64,000 nt of DNA from Clostridia bacterium (GCA_017513195.1 JAFXGM010000038.1:1-64000), one strand, 5' to 3'; counted from the first letter of the stretch, positions 1-9,487 are shown. Numbers and translations: made by a program. The notes: a model not told the origin generated them from the sequence alone.

Positions 1-537
1 AAGTGGCTTTTTTGCAACCTTTTCTGCCACCACTGCGAGTATTGCACCGGCAAAATCCGAATAGCCATAACGTTGCTTCGGCTTTAAAAAACGTCGGCGT
101 TCAAGGCTTTTTATAACCGTTTTGGTGGTGCAATCCTCGTAAGGATTTTTGCGCGCATAACCACTACGTACAAGTCGAGGCAAAGTAATTTCAACCGGTG
201 TTAAATGATGATAACCCGCGGTATGAGTCAACAGTTGATATATTGTTGGGTACTTACCTTTTTTTAGATCTAAATACCTATCTACAGTACAGTTCACATC
301 AAGCTTGCCATCTTCGCAAAGTTTTAAAACAAGATGGGCGGTTACCGTTTTTGAAATTGATCCAATGTCATAGGTATAGTGATTTTCTTCTTGGAAATTC
401 CCAAAAACGTAAAACTTTCCCTCTTTATAAAGACCGATAGTGATACGATTATTATTAGAAAGCGCAAGATAATTTTTAATTTTTTCAGCAGTCTTAAAAC
501 GGAGGTTTGTATAGTTTAAGGAAATAATTTTTCTCAT
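1..537 (-). CDS. Serine hydrolase, beta-lactamase/DD-peptidase-like (3' end outside window)
   Basis: Reading the complement from an ATG at 535-537 gives 179 uninterrupted codons running off the window, so the C-terminus is missing. Around residues 60-65 the stretch DIGSISKTVTAHL carries the SxxK nucleophile/base tetrad (Ser-Ile-Ser-Lys) of the penicillin-binding/class C beta-lactamase fold, and about 100 residues later YGYSDFAGAIL carries the Y-x-S/N second motif. The third (KTG/HxG) motif would lie beyond the edge. A GGAG ribosome site precedes the ATG. No signal peptide is visible, so a cytoplasmic esterase or transpeptidase-like hydrolase is more likely than a secreted beta-lactamase. The exact substrate cannot be told. 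Confidence 0.8.
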   Translation of the reverse strand, partial: MRKIISLNYTNLRFKTAEKIKNYLALSNNNRITIGLYKEGKFYVFGNFQEENHYTYDIGSISKTVTAHLVLKLCEDGKLDVNCTVDRYLDLKKGKYPTIYQLLTHTAGYHHLTPVEITLPRLVRSGYARKNPYEDCTTKTVIKSLERRRFLKPKQRYGYSDFAGAILAVVAEKVAKKPL

Positions 538-563
538 ATTTTACCACTCCGTTTTTCATAAAT

Positions 564-1910
564 TTAATTGCTTTTTACAAAAAGTGCAACAGTTTCTACA
601 TGCGCTGTGCGTGGGAACAAATCGACGGGAGTATATTCTAACAGTTTATAGCCTGATTTTTCTAAAATTGCTGTATCACGTGCAAGCGTTGCCACGTCAC
701 AAGACACGTAGACTAATCTTTCGGGAACAAAATCGTTTGCTATGGTATGAAGCAACGCCTCTTCGCAGCCCTTTCTTGGTGGGTCCACGATTACAACGTC
801 GGCAGATATATTTTCGCGTTTTAATTGTACCGCAGCCTGTGCTGCATCACCACATATAAAACGAGCATTTGAAATACCATTTTCTTTGGCATTTGTATTA
901 GCGTCACGAACTGCGGCATCTACTATCTCTACACCAATTACATTTTTAGCAAGTTTTGCCATAGAAAGACCTATTGTGCCGGCGCCACAGTATAAATCTA
1001 ATATGTTTTTGCCCTCGGGTTTTGCATATTCGGCCGCCTTTTTGTATAGCATTTCGGCCATATCGTGATTAACCTGATAAAACGAATGCGGTGATATGCG
1101 AACCTTTACATCACATAAAATATCGAAAATATATTCTTGCCCGTATATGCAAATGTTTTTATCGCCTAAGACAACGTTGGTTTTCTTGGTGTTTATATTT
1201 AAAATTACGCTCTTAAGGCTTTCGCCAAGCGCCTGTTTTAAGCCTGCAACAAGTTGGTCGCTATACGGTAGTGTGCTTCCGTTTATTACAACGCAAACCA
1301 TTATTTCGTTTGTTTCTTTGCCCTCGCGCAAATAAAAGTGGCGTACAAGCCCTTGGTTTGTTTCCTCATTGTAAACCGAAATGTCGTTTTTCTTTATAAA
1401 GTCGGTAAACACATTACCCGCTATGTAAAATGTTTCCGGATGCAACAAGCAGTCGCCACAAGCAACAACACGATGCGAGTGATGAGAGTAAAATCCAATC
1501 TCGCGCATCTCGCTTATAGGGTACATTGCTTTGTTACGATAACGGTCAGAGTTTTGTGCGCGGATTATGGGAATAGAATCAAAATTCACCCTGCCTATGC
1601 GACGCATAGTTTGAGTAACGCGGTTTTGCTTTAGCTCACATTCACTTTTATAATTTATATGTCGCAAGGTACAGCCACCACAACGAGCAAAGGCACCGCA
1701 ATCGACGTCTATGCGGTGCTTTGATGGGCTTATTATCTCGTTGCATTTTGCAAATGCATAATTTTTGTTTGCCTTTAATATATGGGCTTTTATTACATCG
1801 CCCACCGCGGTATTAGGCACAAAAACCGCTTGTCCCTCATATTTACCTATACCGCTACCCTCGTGAGTGATATCGGTAATCTCGAGTTCAATTATATCGT
1901 TTTTCTTCAT
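564..1910 (-). CDS. rlmD: 23S rRNA (uracil-5-)-methyltransferase, RlmD/RumA family
   Basis: SAM-dependent methyltransferase making 5-methyluridine in 23S rRNA. The N-terminal ~60 residues form a TRAM RNA-binding domain (ITHEGSGIGKYEGQAVFV). A four-cysteine Fe-S motif follows (CGAFARCGGC plus a further Cys). The Rossmann motif NILDLYCGAGTIGLSMA binds SAM, DPPRKGC is the catalytic Asp/Pro motif, and the nucleophilic Cys lies in VYVSCDVATLARD. I start it at the ATG at 1908-1910 because it begins KKNDIIELEITDI as in the family and follows the upstream stop by one base; a longer frame upstream is only overlap with that gene. RlmD versus RlmCD/TrmA specificity cannot be settled from sequence alone. 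Confidence 0.93.
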   Translation of the reverse strand: MKKNDIIELEITDITHEGSGIGKYEGQAVFVPNTAVGDVIKAHILKANKNYAFAKCNEIISPSKHRIDVDCGAFARCGGCTLRHINYKSECELKQNRVTQTMRRIGRVNFDSIPIIRAQNSDRYRNKAMYPISEMREIGFYSHHSHRVVACGDCLLHPETFYIAGNVFTDFIKKNDISVYNEETNQGLVRHFYLREGKETNEIMVCVVINGSTLPYSDQLVAGLKQALGESLKSVILNINTKKTNVVLGDKNICIYGQEYIFDILCDVKVRISPHSFYQVNHDMAEMLYKKAAEYAKPEGKNILDLYCGAGTIGLSMAKLAKNVIGVEIVDAAVRDANTNAKENGISNARFICGDAAQAAVQLKRENISADVVIVDPPRKGCEEALLHTIANDFVPERLVYVSCDVATLARDTAILEKSGYKLLEYTPVDLFPRTAHVETVALFVKSN

Positions 1911-1911
1911 A

Positions 1912-2325
1912 TCATCCGTTATAGTTTGTAAAATTTTGTTCGAGTGAGCCTTCGTCAAAAATTGAATATCCACGTCGGCAATCGTAGCCAAACGTATCAT
2001 TTACATCAAGCGGAATTTGGTTTATCTGAACCGTATCGTCATTGAGCCACAAAACCTCTACGGTATCAATTCCCGTTTGCCAGAATATATTGTATTTTTT
2101 GTCTTTTCCCTCTATTTCGCCACGTATAGCTACACCTAGATTGTTTTTGACCAAATAAATATTCATTTTCTTTTCTCCGGTAGCACAGGGATATGACTCT
2201 ACAAAGGTTCCTTTAGGTACGTCGGCAATATCGGTAAATAGACTGTTTTTTACAGAAAACCCTATTTCTACCAACATTACTAACGCAGTGATAAAATAAA
2301 AAATCTTAAAACTCAGGTTTTTCAT
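1912..2325 (-). CDS. Hypothetical membrane-anchored protein (DUF5412-like)
   Basis: A 137-residue protein with one N-terminal hydrophobic helix (about residues 5-25) that could be a signal anchor, then a small soluble domain ending in a DxxxGYDCRRGYSIFDEG segment. The pattern of W-x-N-D-D-T-V-x-I-N followed by D-Y/D-x-R-R recalls DUF5412-type small exported proteins, but I only recognise it loosely. The ATG at 2323-2325 is preferred to a GTG four codons upstream. It sits between a membrane protein and rlmD with one-base spacing to rlmD, so it is probably cotranscribed. Function unknown. Confidence 0.65.
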   Translation of the reverse strand: MKNLSFKIFYFITALVMLVEIGFSVKNSLFTDIADVPKGTFVESYPCATGEKKMNIYLVKNNLGVAIRGEIEGKDKKYNIFWQTGIDTVEVLWLNDDTVQINQIPLDVNDTFGYDCRRGYSIFDEGSLEQNFTNYNG

Positions 2326-2339
2326 AAAAACACCCACTT

Positions 2340-3146
2340 TTAAATCTCATCAGTACTAAAACTTGGCGTAGTGTTTGAGTTGAATTTGTCTACATCAATG
2401 TTATAATCGGTTATTGCAAATCGCCCGTGTACGCAGTAAGACGTAATAAAATACGGTAACGTAAATATTAGCGGAGCTATTAAAACCGACAACAACATCC
2501 AAGGTATAAACGAAAGTGACATACCAAAAAAGTCAGCACCTGTACGTTTAGAAATGATTGTAGACATATTTACCGCTTCTGCCGGGTCTATATCATCGCT
2601 ACTTACAAAAATAAGTGCCGAAAGGTAATATTTTAACATAATAAAGACAAGACCCAACAGCGCAATAATTACCAAAAAGGAATTAAGTGTCCATAAATTT
2701 GAAGTCCAATGCGGAAGAGCAACACCTAAAAGTTTATATAGTTTTTCGCTCGAAAGTATATATACGATTATACAAGGCAAAAACAATACAAAACCGACCG
2801 AGAAAAGCTTAACAGTTAATATAGAAATTAAATATACTGCCCTTTTATATTCATCGGCGCTAGAAAAATAACGAAATATTATGAGCACGCTATCGTTTTG
2901 TTCGAAAGTCAGTCGCCTAAAAAAGCAGAGCGCGCCTAACGCCAAAGGTGCCAGACCCAAATACAGCATAAAACCAAAACTTACGTAATAGCCAACCTCG
3001 CCTGCAAAGACCGATATCAGCGAGCTTGTAAGCATAATTATAAAAAACGCAAAGATTAATATACAACTTACAACCATAGACTTTACATAATCTTTTTTCA
3101 AAGCGTCTTTTGCAACTTTTTTAACAACTGGACTTGGTGCTAACAT
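2340..3146 (-). CDS. Polytopic membrane protein (DUF975-like)
   Basis: A 268-residue protein with a short charged N-terminus (KKVAKDALKKDY) and about six hydrophobic segments, roughly at residues 22-50, 55-75, 100-130, 150-180 and 210-240. The layout resembles the DUF975 integral membrane family common in Clostridia, without any catalytic motif. The stop is 15 bases upstream of the following gene's ATG, and it lies downstream of pcrA with a ~50-base AT-rich gap, so it may have its own promoter. Function unknown. Confidence 0.65.
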   Translation of the reverse strand: MLAPSPVVKKVAKDALKKDYVKSMVVSCILIFAFFIIMLTSSLISVFAGEVGYYVSFGFMLYLGLAPLALGALCFFRRLTFEQNDSVLIIFRYFSSADEYKRAVYLISILTVKLFSVGFVLFLPCIIVYILSSEKLYKLLGVALPHWTSNLWTLNSFLVIIALLGLVFIMLKYYLSALIFVSSDDIDPAEAVNMSTIISKRTGADFFGMSLSFIPWMLLSVLIAPLIFTLPYFITSYCVHGRFAITDYNIDVDKFNSNTTPSFSTDEI

Positions 3147-3196
3147 AAAACCTCACTCCTTTGTATCTATATTATCAAAAATACAAAACAAAAATA

Positions 3197-5593
3197 TTAC
3201 AATTTTTTTAATTTTGCGTAGCCTGCCATAATTTTTTTAGTGCCTACAGTATCAAAAGCAATTTCAAGCAGTAGGTCATTTCCCATTGGTGATACCGAAA
3301 GTATAAGCCCCGTACCAAAGGTTTTATGCTCTACACGCCCGCCTGCAGAATAATCCCCCGCAGAAACCGCCGTATTAGAGGATTTTGCAGCAGCAGAAAA
3401 ACCTCCAAATGACGTAGTAGTTTTTGAGTAACTACTTTGTGGACGAGAAACGCGTGGGGTATAACCATCGTTACGAACTCCGCAATAGCCACCATAAGAA
3501 ATTTGTGGTACTGTGGCCTTTGCACTACAATACTCGTCGGGTATTTCCTTTAAAAAACGGGAAGGCGCATTGCGGTTAGTAGAACCAAACACCATTCGAG
3601 TGACAGCATTGCTTACGGTAAGCTGTCGCTTTGCACGAGTTATGGCAACGTACATAAGGCGGCGTTCTTCCTCTATTTCGCTTGCATCTGCATACCTTAT
3701 TGACTGTGATGCGGGGAATATTTCTTCCTCAAGACCAATGAGAAATACCTTTTCAAATTCAAGCCCTTTTGCCGAATGCACGGTCATAAGGGTTACCTTG
3801 TCTTCGCTATCGTTCATAGAGTCTATATCACTTATAAGGGCAATTTCCTCTAAAAAGTTGGAAAGTGTTGGTTCATCGTTTTCAAGCTCATATTGTTTAA
3901 CGTTGTTTACAAGCTCATCAACGTTTGCAAGTCGGTCGGCGTTTTTAGGGTCAGCATCGGTCATAAGACTTACCCTGTAACCCGTTTTATCCAAAACTTC
4001 CGCAAGCAATTCGCTAATAGGAAGCTCGTCAATTTTTGCGTTTAAGGATTTAATCATTTCGCAAAAATCCTTAAGCTTGCCGGCAGCTCGGCTAAGAGGC
4101 GCAAATTGGTCAGCGCCGTCAAGAACTTCAAAGAGGCTAAGCCTTAATTGTGTGGCAATTTCTGCCGCGTGATTAAGCGTTGTATCGCCAATACCACGCT
4201 TCGGCTCATTTATTATGCGGCGAAGTCTGATGTCGTCGCTCATATTATTTATAAGATTCAAGTATGCTAAAACATCTCGGATTTCCTTGCGCTCATAGAA
4301 TCGCATACCGCCTATTACTCGGTATGAAATACCGCTTCTGGCAAAGACGTTTTCTATAGCCGCCGATTGCGCATTTATGCGGTATAGCACCGCGTGATCC
4401 GAAAATTTAGCACCTGCGCGAACGCTTTCAAGCACACTATCTGCAACGTAGCGCGCCTCGTCGCGTTCGTCAGCCGCAGTATAAAGTTTAATTAAATCGC
4501 CGTCACCCTTATCGGTCCAAAGATTTTTGCCTTTTCGGCCGCGATTGTTGGCAATTACCGCATTGGCGGCGTTAAGTATATTGCCGACCGAGCGGTAATT
4601 TTGCTCAAGTCGAATAACGCGAGCATTTTCGTAATCATCTTCAAAGTTAAGTATATTTTCAATGGTAGCACCGCGGAAGCGATAAATACTTTGGTCATCA
4701 TCGCCAACAACGCACAGGTTTCCGTGAATTGATGCCAATAAGTGTACCAGCTCATACTGCGCGTGGTTGGTATCTTGATATTCGTCTACCATAATGTATT
4801 TAAACTTACTGCCGTAATACTCTAACACGTCAGGATTTTCTTTAAACAACTGAACGGTATAGCTTATCATATCGTCAAAATCCATAGCATCGGCAGATTT
4901 TAGACGATTTTGATATATTTCATATATTTTTGCAATGGTTTGCGTACGGTAATCGTGACCTGCAGTTTCCTTGTACTCGGCTGGTGAAATAAGCGAATCC
5001 TTTGCCGATGAAATTGATGATAAAATTCCACGGATTGGAAACATTTTGTCGTCGATACCGTTGTCTTTCATTATGTTTTTAATAAGGCGTTTTTGGTCGT
5101 CGGTATCATAGACGGTAAAATGCGAAGTAAATCCTATTCTTTCGGCATTAATACGCAAAATTTTACCACAAATGCTGTGGAATGTACCTGCCCATATATT
5201 TTCGCCGCCCTCGCCCAGCTTTGCATTGATACGCTCTTTAAGCTCGTTTGCCGCTTTGTTGGTAAAGGTAATAGCAAGTATCTCCCAAGGGCGCGGTGCA
5301 TTTACCGAAAAAACACCTTTGGGTAGCTCGGAAATTTTATCCTCTAAATAGTCTTTGGCCGCTACTATATCTTGCTCACTGAAAAAAGGCACAAAATCGC
5401 TTTTGTATGCATTACCGTACTTTACAAGATTTGCAATACGGTTTACAAGCACGGTGGTTTTGCCACTGCCCGCACCCGCAAGCACAAGTACTGCACCCTC
5501 GGTTGTTGTTACCGCTTCAAACTGACGGTAGTTCATATTGCCAAAATCCTTCTCAATAAGCTTTTGGCGAATTTTTAAAAACTGGTCTATCAT
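3197..5593 (-). CDS. pcrA: ATP-dependent DNA helicase PcrA/UvrD
   Basis: Superfamily 1A 3'-5' helicase used in nucleotide-excision repair, rolling-circle replication and removal of RecA filaments or stalled polymerase. Motifs in order: Q motif near NYRQFEAV, Walker A LAGAGSGKTTVL (residues ~36-48), motif Ia AITFTNKAANELKERI, Walker B VDEYQDTN, motif III VVGDDDQSIYRFRGA, motif IV LEQNYRS, motif V TLMTVHSAKGLEF, and motif VI YVAITRAKRQL. The C-terminus ends in a Tudor-like patch (VEHKTFGTGLI), as in PcrA, that contacts RNA polymerase in relatives. At 798 residues it is slightly long for the family because of an insert after Walker A (about residues 55-90). It follows the HPr-like gene by 8 bases, so cotranscription is likely. 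Confidence 0.97.
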   Translation of the reverse strand: MIDQFLKIRQKLIEKDFGNMNYRQFEAVTTTEGAVLVLAGAGSGKTTVLVNRIANLVKYGNAYKSDFVPFFSEQDIVAAKDYLEDKISELPKGVFSVNAPRPWEILAITFTNKAANELKERINAKLGEGGENIWAGTFHSICGKILRINAERIGFTSHFTVYDTDDQKRLIKNIMKDNGIDDKMFPIRGILSSISSAKDSLISPAEYKETAGHDYRTQTIAKIYEIYQNRLKSADAMDFDDMISYTVQLFKENPDVLEYYGSKFKYIMVDEYQDTNHAQYELVHLLASIHGNLCVVGDDDQSIYRFRGATIENILNFEDDYENARVIRLEQNYRSVGNILNAANAVIANNRGRKGKNLWTDKGDGDLIKLYTAADERDEARYVADSVLESVRAGAKFSDHAVLYRINAQSAAIENVFARSGISYRVIGGMRFYERKEIRDVLAYLNLINNMSDDIRLRRIINEPKRGIGDTTLNHAAEIATQLRLSLFEVLDGADQFAPLSRAAGKLKDFCEMIKSLNAKIDELPISELLAEVLDKTGYRVSLMTDADPKNADRLANVDELVNNVKQYELENDEPTLSNFLEEIALISDIDSMNDSEDKVTLMTVHSAKGLEFEKVFLIGLEEEIFPASQSIRYADASEIEEERRLMYVAITRAKRQLTVSNAVTRMVFGSTNRNAPSRFLKEIPDEYCSAKATVPQISYGGYCGVRNDGYTPRVSRPQSSYSKTTTSFGGFSAAAKSSNTAVSAGDYSAGGRVEHKTFGTGLILSVSPMGNDLLLEIAFDTVGTKKIMAGYAKLKKL

Positions 5594-5601
5594 ATTTTTT
5601 C

Positions 5602-5847
5602 CTATCTTTTGGGTTGTGGTTCGTAATGGAATGGTGCGGTCTGCTTAAGCAACTCTACATAAGAATCGGTATGCGCCACCATAACGAGCGGCTTTGTAAG
5701 ATCAAGGCTAAATACGCCCATGATAGATTTAGCGTTTATAACGTACTTGCCCGAAATCAGTTCTATATCATAGGGCTTTTGATTTGTAATTTCTACGAAT
5801 TTTTTAACTGCATCAAAGTTTTTAAGTATTATTGTTTTTTCAAGCAT
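5602..5847 (-). CDS. HPr-like protein lacking the phosphorylatable histidine
   Basis: An 81-residue HPr-fold protein. The second half (VINAKSIMGVFSLDLTKPL) matches the Ser46 regulatory helix of HPr, with the Ser kept. The segment that should hold the active-site His15 (HARP motif) reads FDAVKKFVEITNQ and has no His, so it cannot take part in normal PTS phosphotransfer. This recalls Crh of Bacillus, which lacks His15 but keeps Ser46; whether this protein is a Crh counterpart is an inference. An AGAGGTG ribosome site precedes the ATG. It lies 8 bases upstream of pcrA in the large minus-strand run. Confidence 0.8.
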   Translation of the reverse strand: MLEKTIILKNFDAVKKFVEITNQKPYDIELISGKYVINAKSIMGVFSLDLTKPLVMVAHTDSYVELLKQTAPFHYEPQPKR

Positions 5848-5858
5848 AGTTACACCTC

Positions 5859-6527
5859 TTAAATTACGTAAAGCCCGCTGGTAAGTTGAACAAACTCAAA
5901 CTTACCTGACTTAACATATCGCAAAACCGGTTCGTTAAAGGTGTAAAGCTCTTCCACCGAATAACTCTCGAGATTAACCTTTACAACGTTGTTTGTGCTC
6001 GAATTGCAAACGTAAGCCCATTCGCCGTCGATAAAAATGCTTTCCGGCGACGCAAAAGGAGATTTGTTTCCCCCAATTCGAAGCTCGGCGCGCATTGTTG
6101 CAATATTAAATCTTATTAAAACGTTATTTTCGCGAAAGCTTGCCCAAATACTATTTTTGTAATATGCGATTGCCGATGGCACTTCATCACGATATTTAAT
6201 TTCACCCGAAATATTTATCATACCGTCAGCATCAATAATAAACACCTGCCCATTTTCATTACAAAGTAGCGTACGACCGTCCGGTAATACCAACGCTTTT
6301 TCGGAAACAAAGTTCTTGCTTATGCCAACCGCAACATTGTAATTACTGCCAAATTTTATATTTAAATAGATGTTTTCGCTTATGTCGGTGAGGGTAGAGT
6401 TTTCAATTGATAGCATCTTATACCATACTACAACGCCCTCATCTATTACGGCTTTTTGATATGGAAAAATCAAGCCGTCCGATTTTGGCAATACCTCGTA
6501 TATTTTACCGTCAAATACCTTTTTCAC
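5859..6527 (-). CDS. Hypothetical beta-propeller-like protein
   Basis: A 222-residue soluble protein with no signal peptide. It is rich in beta-strand repeats separated by short loops (for example PDGRTLLCNENGQVFIIDADG, then SPESIFIDGEWAYVCNSSTNNVVKV), typical of NHL/YVTN-type propellers. It is short for a full propeller, perhaps four or five blades. It sits 16 bases after the PLP enzyme gene and 11 bases before the HPr-like gene, so it is part of the long operon. No catalytic residues are recognisable and function is unknown. Confidence 0.6.
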   Translation of the reverse strand: MKKVFDGKIYEVLPKSDGLIFPYQKAVIDEGVVVWYKMLSIENSTLTDISENIYLNIKFGSNYNVAVGISKNFVSEKALVLPDGRTLLCNENGQVFIIDADGMINISGEIKYRDEVPSAIAYYKNSIWASFRENNVLIRFNIATMRAELRIGGNKSPFASPESIFIDGEWAYVCNSSTNNVVKVNLESYSVEELYTFNEPVLRYVKSGKFEFVQLTSGLYVI

Positions 6528-6543
6528 ACTTTTCAGTCCTTTG

Positions 6544-7812
6544 TTATATCTTTAATGCGCCGCCGTTAATCATGCTTTGTACAGCGAGTAAAACACCTGT
6601 TTTTGCGCTGTGGAAGTTTAGTCCGCCCTGCATCCACGCAGCATAGGGTGCTCGTAGAGGAGCATCGGCAGAAAGCTCGATAGAAGAACCTAATGTAAAC
6701 GCACCCGCCGCCATAATGACCTGATCGTCATAGCCCGGCATGTCCGACGGCTCGGGACGAACGAACGAGTCAACGGGGGCACCCGACTGCATACCGCGAC
6801 AAAATGCGATAAGCGCTTCGGGTGTATTAAGAATTACGCTTTGTATAATATCGCCGCGCTTTTCTTCTACCGTAGGACTAACCTTATAGCCCAAAATTTC
6901 AAGTAAAGCCGAAGCAAAAACGGCTGTTTTTAGCGCTTCGCCTGTTACGTGCGGTGCTGCAAAAAGCCCCATATAAAGCTCACGGTTGTGACCGAGGGAC
7001 GCGCCTACCTCACGTCCAACGCCGGGGGCTGTCATACGACCTGCACACATTTCAACATACTCTCGCTTGCCTGCAATATAACCGCCCGTTGGCGCAATAC
7101 CACCGCCTGCATTTTTGATAAGCGAGCCTGCAATAATATCGGCGCCTACCTCGGTAGGCTCACGCGTTTCTACAAATTCGCCATAGCAGTTATCCACCAT
7201 AATAACGGTATTGGGAGAAACCTCTTTTACCGTTTTACAAAGCTCTTCTATTTTATCTATTGTAAGGCTGGGTCTAAGGCTATACCCGCGCGAACGCTGT
7301 ATGTAAGCCATTTTATAATTACCCCAAGAAAGCTCGGCACGAATGGCATTTATGTCAGGTGTGCCGTCGGGCAGCAAATCTACCTGATGATATTCGACAC
7401 CAAAATCGGCAAGTGAGCCGTCGGTGTGACCCTCAAAGCCAAAAACACCGATTATTGTGTCATAAGGTCTGCCTGTAAGTACAAGCACCTTATCACTGGG
7501 GCGCAAAATTCCAAACAAAGCGACGGTTAGAGTATGCGTGCCCGAAGCAAAGCTGTGACGAACAATAGCATCCTCGGCACCCATACAATCGGCAAAAACC
7601 TGGTCTAAAGTATCGCGACCAACGTCACCGTAACCGTAACCCGTAGAGGTGCCAAGATGCATCTCGCTAACGCGGTTTTTTATAAAGCAGTTAAGCACCT
7701 TGGTTTGATTATATTCGGTAATACCATCTATTCGCTCAAAGCTTGTCTTTGCCTTGCTTTCGGCTTCAGTGCTATATTTTTCGAGTTTTTCATCAAATTT
7801 AAAGTAATTCAA
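6544..7812 (-). CDS. PLP enzyme, methionine gamma-lyase family (aluminium-resistance-protein-like)
   Basis: A 422-residue fold-type I PLP enzyme of the family annotated 'methionine gamma-lyase family / aluminium resistance protein'. Visible are GTSTGYGYGDVGRD and SFASGTHTL near the cofactor pocket, VDNCYGEF with the PLP-binding Asp, and the Schiff-base lysine in GSLIKNAGGGIAPTGGY. Start: I chose the TTG at 7810-7812 because GGAGG lies 8 bases upstream and the TTG overlaps the previous gene's TGA (TTGA). A longer reading frame upstream would run inside the GNAT gene. Substrate (methionine, cysteine or another amino acid) is not determinable here. Confidence 0.87.
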   Translation of the reverse strand: MNYFKFDEKLEKYSTEAESKAKTSFERIDGITEYNQTKVLNCFIKNRVSEMHLGTSTGYGYGDVGRDTLDQVFADCMGAEDAIVRHSFASGTHTLTVALFGILRPSDKVLVLTGRPYDTIIGVFGFEGHTDGSLADFGVEYHQVDLLPDGTPDINAIRAELSWGNYKMAYIQRSRGYSLRPSLTIDKIEELCKTVKEVSPNTVIMVDNCYGEFVETREPTEVGADIIAGSLIKNAGGGIAPTGGYIAGKREYVEMCAGRMTAPGVGREVGASLGHNRELYMGLFAAPHVTGEALKTAVFASALLEILGYKVSPTVEEKRGDIIQSVILNTPEALIAFCRGMQSGAPVDSFVRPEPSDMPGYDDQVIMAAGAFTLGSSIELSADAPLRAPYAAWMQGGLNFHSAKTGVLLAVQSMINGGALKI

Positions 7813-8483
7813 GGGGTTTTCCTCCAATAGCCCGCATAATATGAGTGGATAAAATTGTTTTTTAAATAAAAGGGTTTTATGTTTTCTTCGCAAACGGCAA
7901 TACAGGGCAAATCATACTGTGAAAGCAGACCTGCTAAAGCCTGTGTGCCCATTCCTTTTTTGTGAGATGCAATACCGTTTACAACAACTGCCTGTCCGTC
8001 ACAAATTCCGACTGCCGCACATTTGCCTTTTATTGCATAATATTTTAACTGTCCGTGATTGAGTCGATGACAAAAATCCACCGCAAAATATTCATAGGGC
8101 GGTAAATCCAATCCGTCCACATCGAGCAATTCGTATATTTCTTTGCTGCTTGCCGTGTCAGATAAATTATCACACACAAATTTTTGCTCGGTTTTCATAA
8201 CGCAAACGCGGTGAAAATCGACACCAAACAAAGCGGTTAGCGTGTCTGCGTCGGAAAAAACCGATTGTGGCGATATTATCGCGATAAATTCACGCAGTTC
8301 ATCCATATCGGCACCAGCGTTATAAATTACCATATTGCCGTCAAGCATAGAAATGACCGCGCTAGTCCCGTCTTGCGTCCAAAAAAGCGCAATATCCTTG
8401 TAAGACTCGTAAGTGCAGTTGATTTTTACAACCTCGGCAAGCGGTAAATTAAGTTTTGGTATTTCGTTTGTGAGACTTATCAT
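7809..8483 (-). CDS. GNAT-family N-acetyltransferase
   Basis: A 224-residue protein whose C-terminal half has the GNAT acetyl-CoA fold: AVGICDGQAVVVNGIASHKKGMGTQALAGLL contains the beta4 strand and the (R/K)xxGxG/A pyrophosphate-binding loop, followed by NIKPFYLKNNFIH, the typical 'Y-x-x-x-G/N-F' end. The N-terminal ~110 residues are diverged. The gene is coupled on both sides: its ATG overlaps the upstream peptidase stop by four bases, and its TGA overlaps the downstream TTG start. Substrate unknown. Confidence 0.8.
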   Translation of the reverse strand: MISLTNEIPKLNLPLAEVVKINCTYESYKDIALFWTQDGTSAVISMLDGNMVIYNAGADMDELREFIAIISPQSVFSDADTLTALFGVDFHRVCVMKTEQKFVCDNLSDTASSKEIYELLDVDGLDLPPYEYFAVDFCHRLNHGQLKYYAIKGKCAAVGICDGQAVVVNGIASHKKGMGTQALAGLLSQYDLPCIAVCEENIKPFYLKNNFIHSYYAGYWRKTP

Positions 8484-9487
8484 AGCTTACCGCTTGCAAT
8501 TTGTTCTATCATATGTTTTGAAAGGTCACGAACGGCTATAACATCGCGCATATCGCAAACCGAATTTGCAGTGTGAATATATCTGCAAGGAACAGAAAGT
8601 GCCACTGTGCGCACACCGCCGCGACTTAAATGAATAACGCCCGCATTATTGCCGCCTGCAACGGCACATTTGCTTTGAGCCTTTATACCGCTGTTTAAAG
8701 CAGCATTATAATACTCGCGGTCGTAGCTTGTAGCTCCGTCCATAAACGAAACTACCGCACCTTCGCCCTGACGACATACCTGTTTTGCCGCCGCTACACC
8801 CGCAACATCGGCAGCGGTTGTACCGTCAATAACTATTGCCGCATCGGGTTCTACCGCAAATGCCGCTACCTTTGCCCCGCGAAGACCTACCTCTTCTTGC
8901 GTGGAAAAGCTTGCATAAAAATCGTATTCGGCATCCTGCTTTAATAAATCGATCAAAACAAGACAGCCTACGCGGTCATCAAGCGCTTTTGTTAATACCT
9001 TGTCGCCACACGAGATAAAATCACTGCACATAACAGCACAGTCGCCCACGCTTACAAGCGCTTTTGCCTCGTCGGCAGAGGACACGCCAATATCAATATA
9101 AAGATTATCGGCATCGGGTAGTTTTTTGCGCTCGTCACCCTCGCACAAATGCACGGGCTTGCCACCTATTACACCAAGAGTTTTACCGTTTACAAGAACT
9201 CTGCGGAACATAAGTGCCGCGGTATCAATACCGCCCACCGTTTTAAAGCGCAAAAATCCGCTTTCTTCAATATGGGTAATAATAAGTCCGACCTCGTCGA
9301 GATGTGCGTCAATAAGCACCTTTTTTGAAGGCTCTTTTTTACCCTTTTTAAAGGCAATTATATTGCCTAAATTATCTATTTTGTATTCACAGTGGTCTTT
9401 AATTTGTGAAATCACAAATTCACGCACGGCACCCTCATCACCCGAAGTGCCGTCTAATATACAAAGTTGTTTTAAAAGCTCTATCAT
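8480..9487 (-). CDS. M42 family metallopeptidase (first of tandem pair)
   Basis: A 335-residue cytoplasmic aminopeptidase of the M42 (glutamyl aminopeptidase/deblocking aminopeptidase) family. Two-metal ligands appear in order: DAHLDEVG (His), ALDDRVG (bridging Asp), TQEEVGLRGA (general-base Glu and metal Glu), VIDGT (Asp) and RYIHTANSV (last His). Its ATG overlaps the stop of the second M42 gene by one base and its own stop overlaps the GNAT start, so the three are translationally coupled. Likely role is trimming peptides in the cytosol; the paralogue upstream has different loop sequences, suggesting a different side-chain preference. Confidence 0.93.
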   Translation of the reverse strand: MIELLKQLCILDGTSGDEGAVREFVISQIKDHCEYKIDNLGNIIAFKKGKKEPSKKVLIDAHLDEVGLIITHIEESGFLRFKTVGGIDTAALMFRRVLVNGKTLGVIGGKPVHLCEGDERKKLPDADNLYIDIGVSSADEAKALVSVGDCAVMCSDFISCGDKVLTKALDDRVGCLVLIDLLKQDAEYDFYASFSTQEEVGLRGAKVAAFAVEPDAAIVIDGTTAADVAGVAAAKQVCRQGEGAVVSFMDGATSYDREYYNAALNSGIKAQSKCAVAGGNNAGVIHLSRGGVRTVALSVPCRYIHTANSVCDMRDVIAVRDLSKHMIEQIASGKL

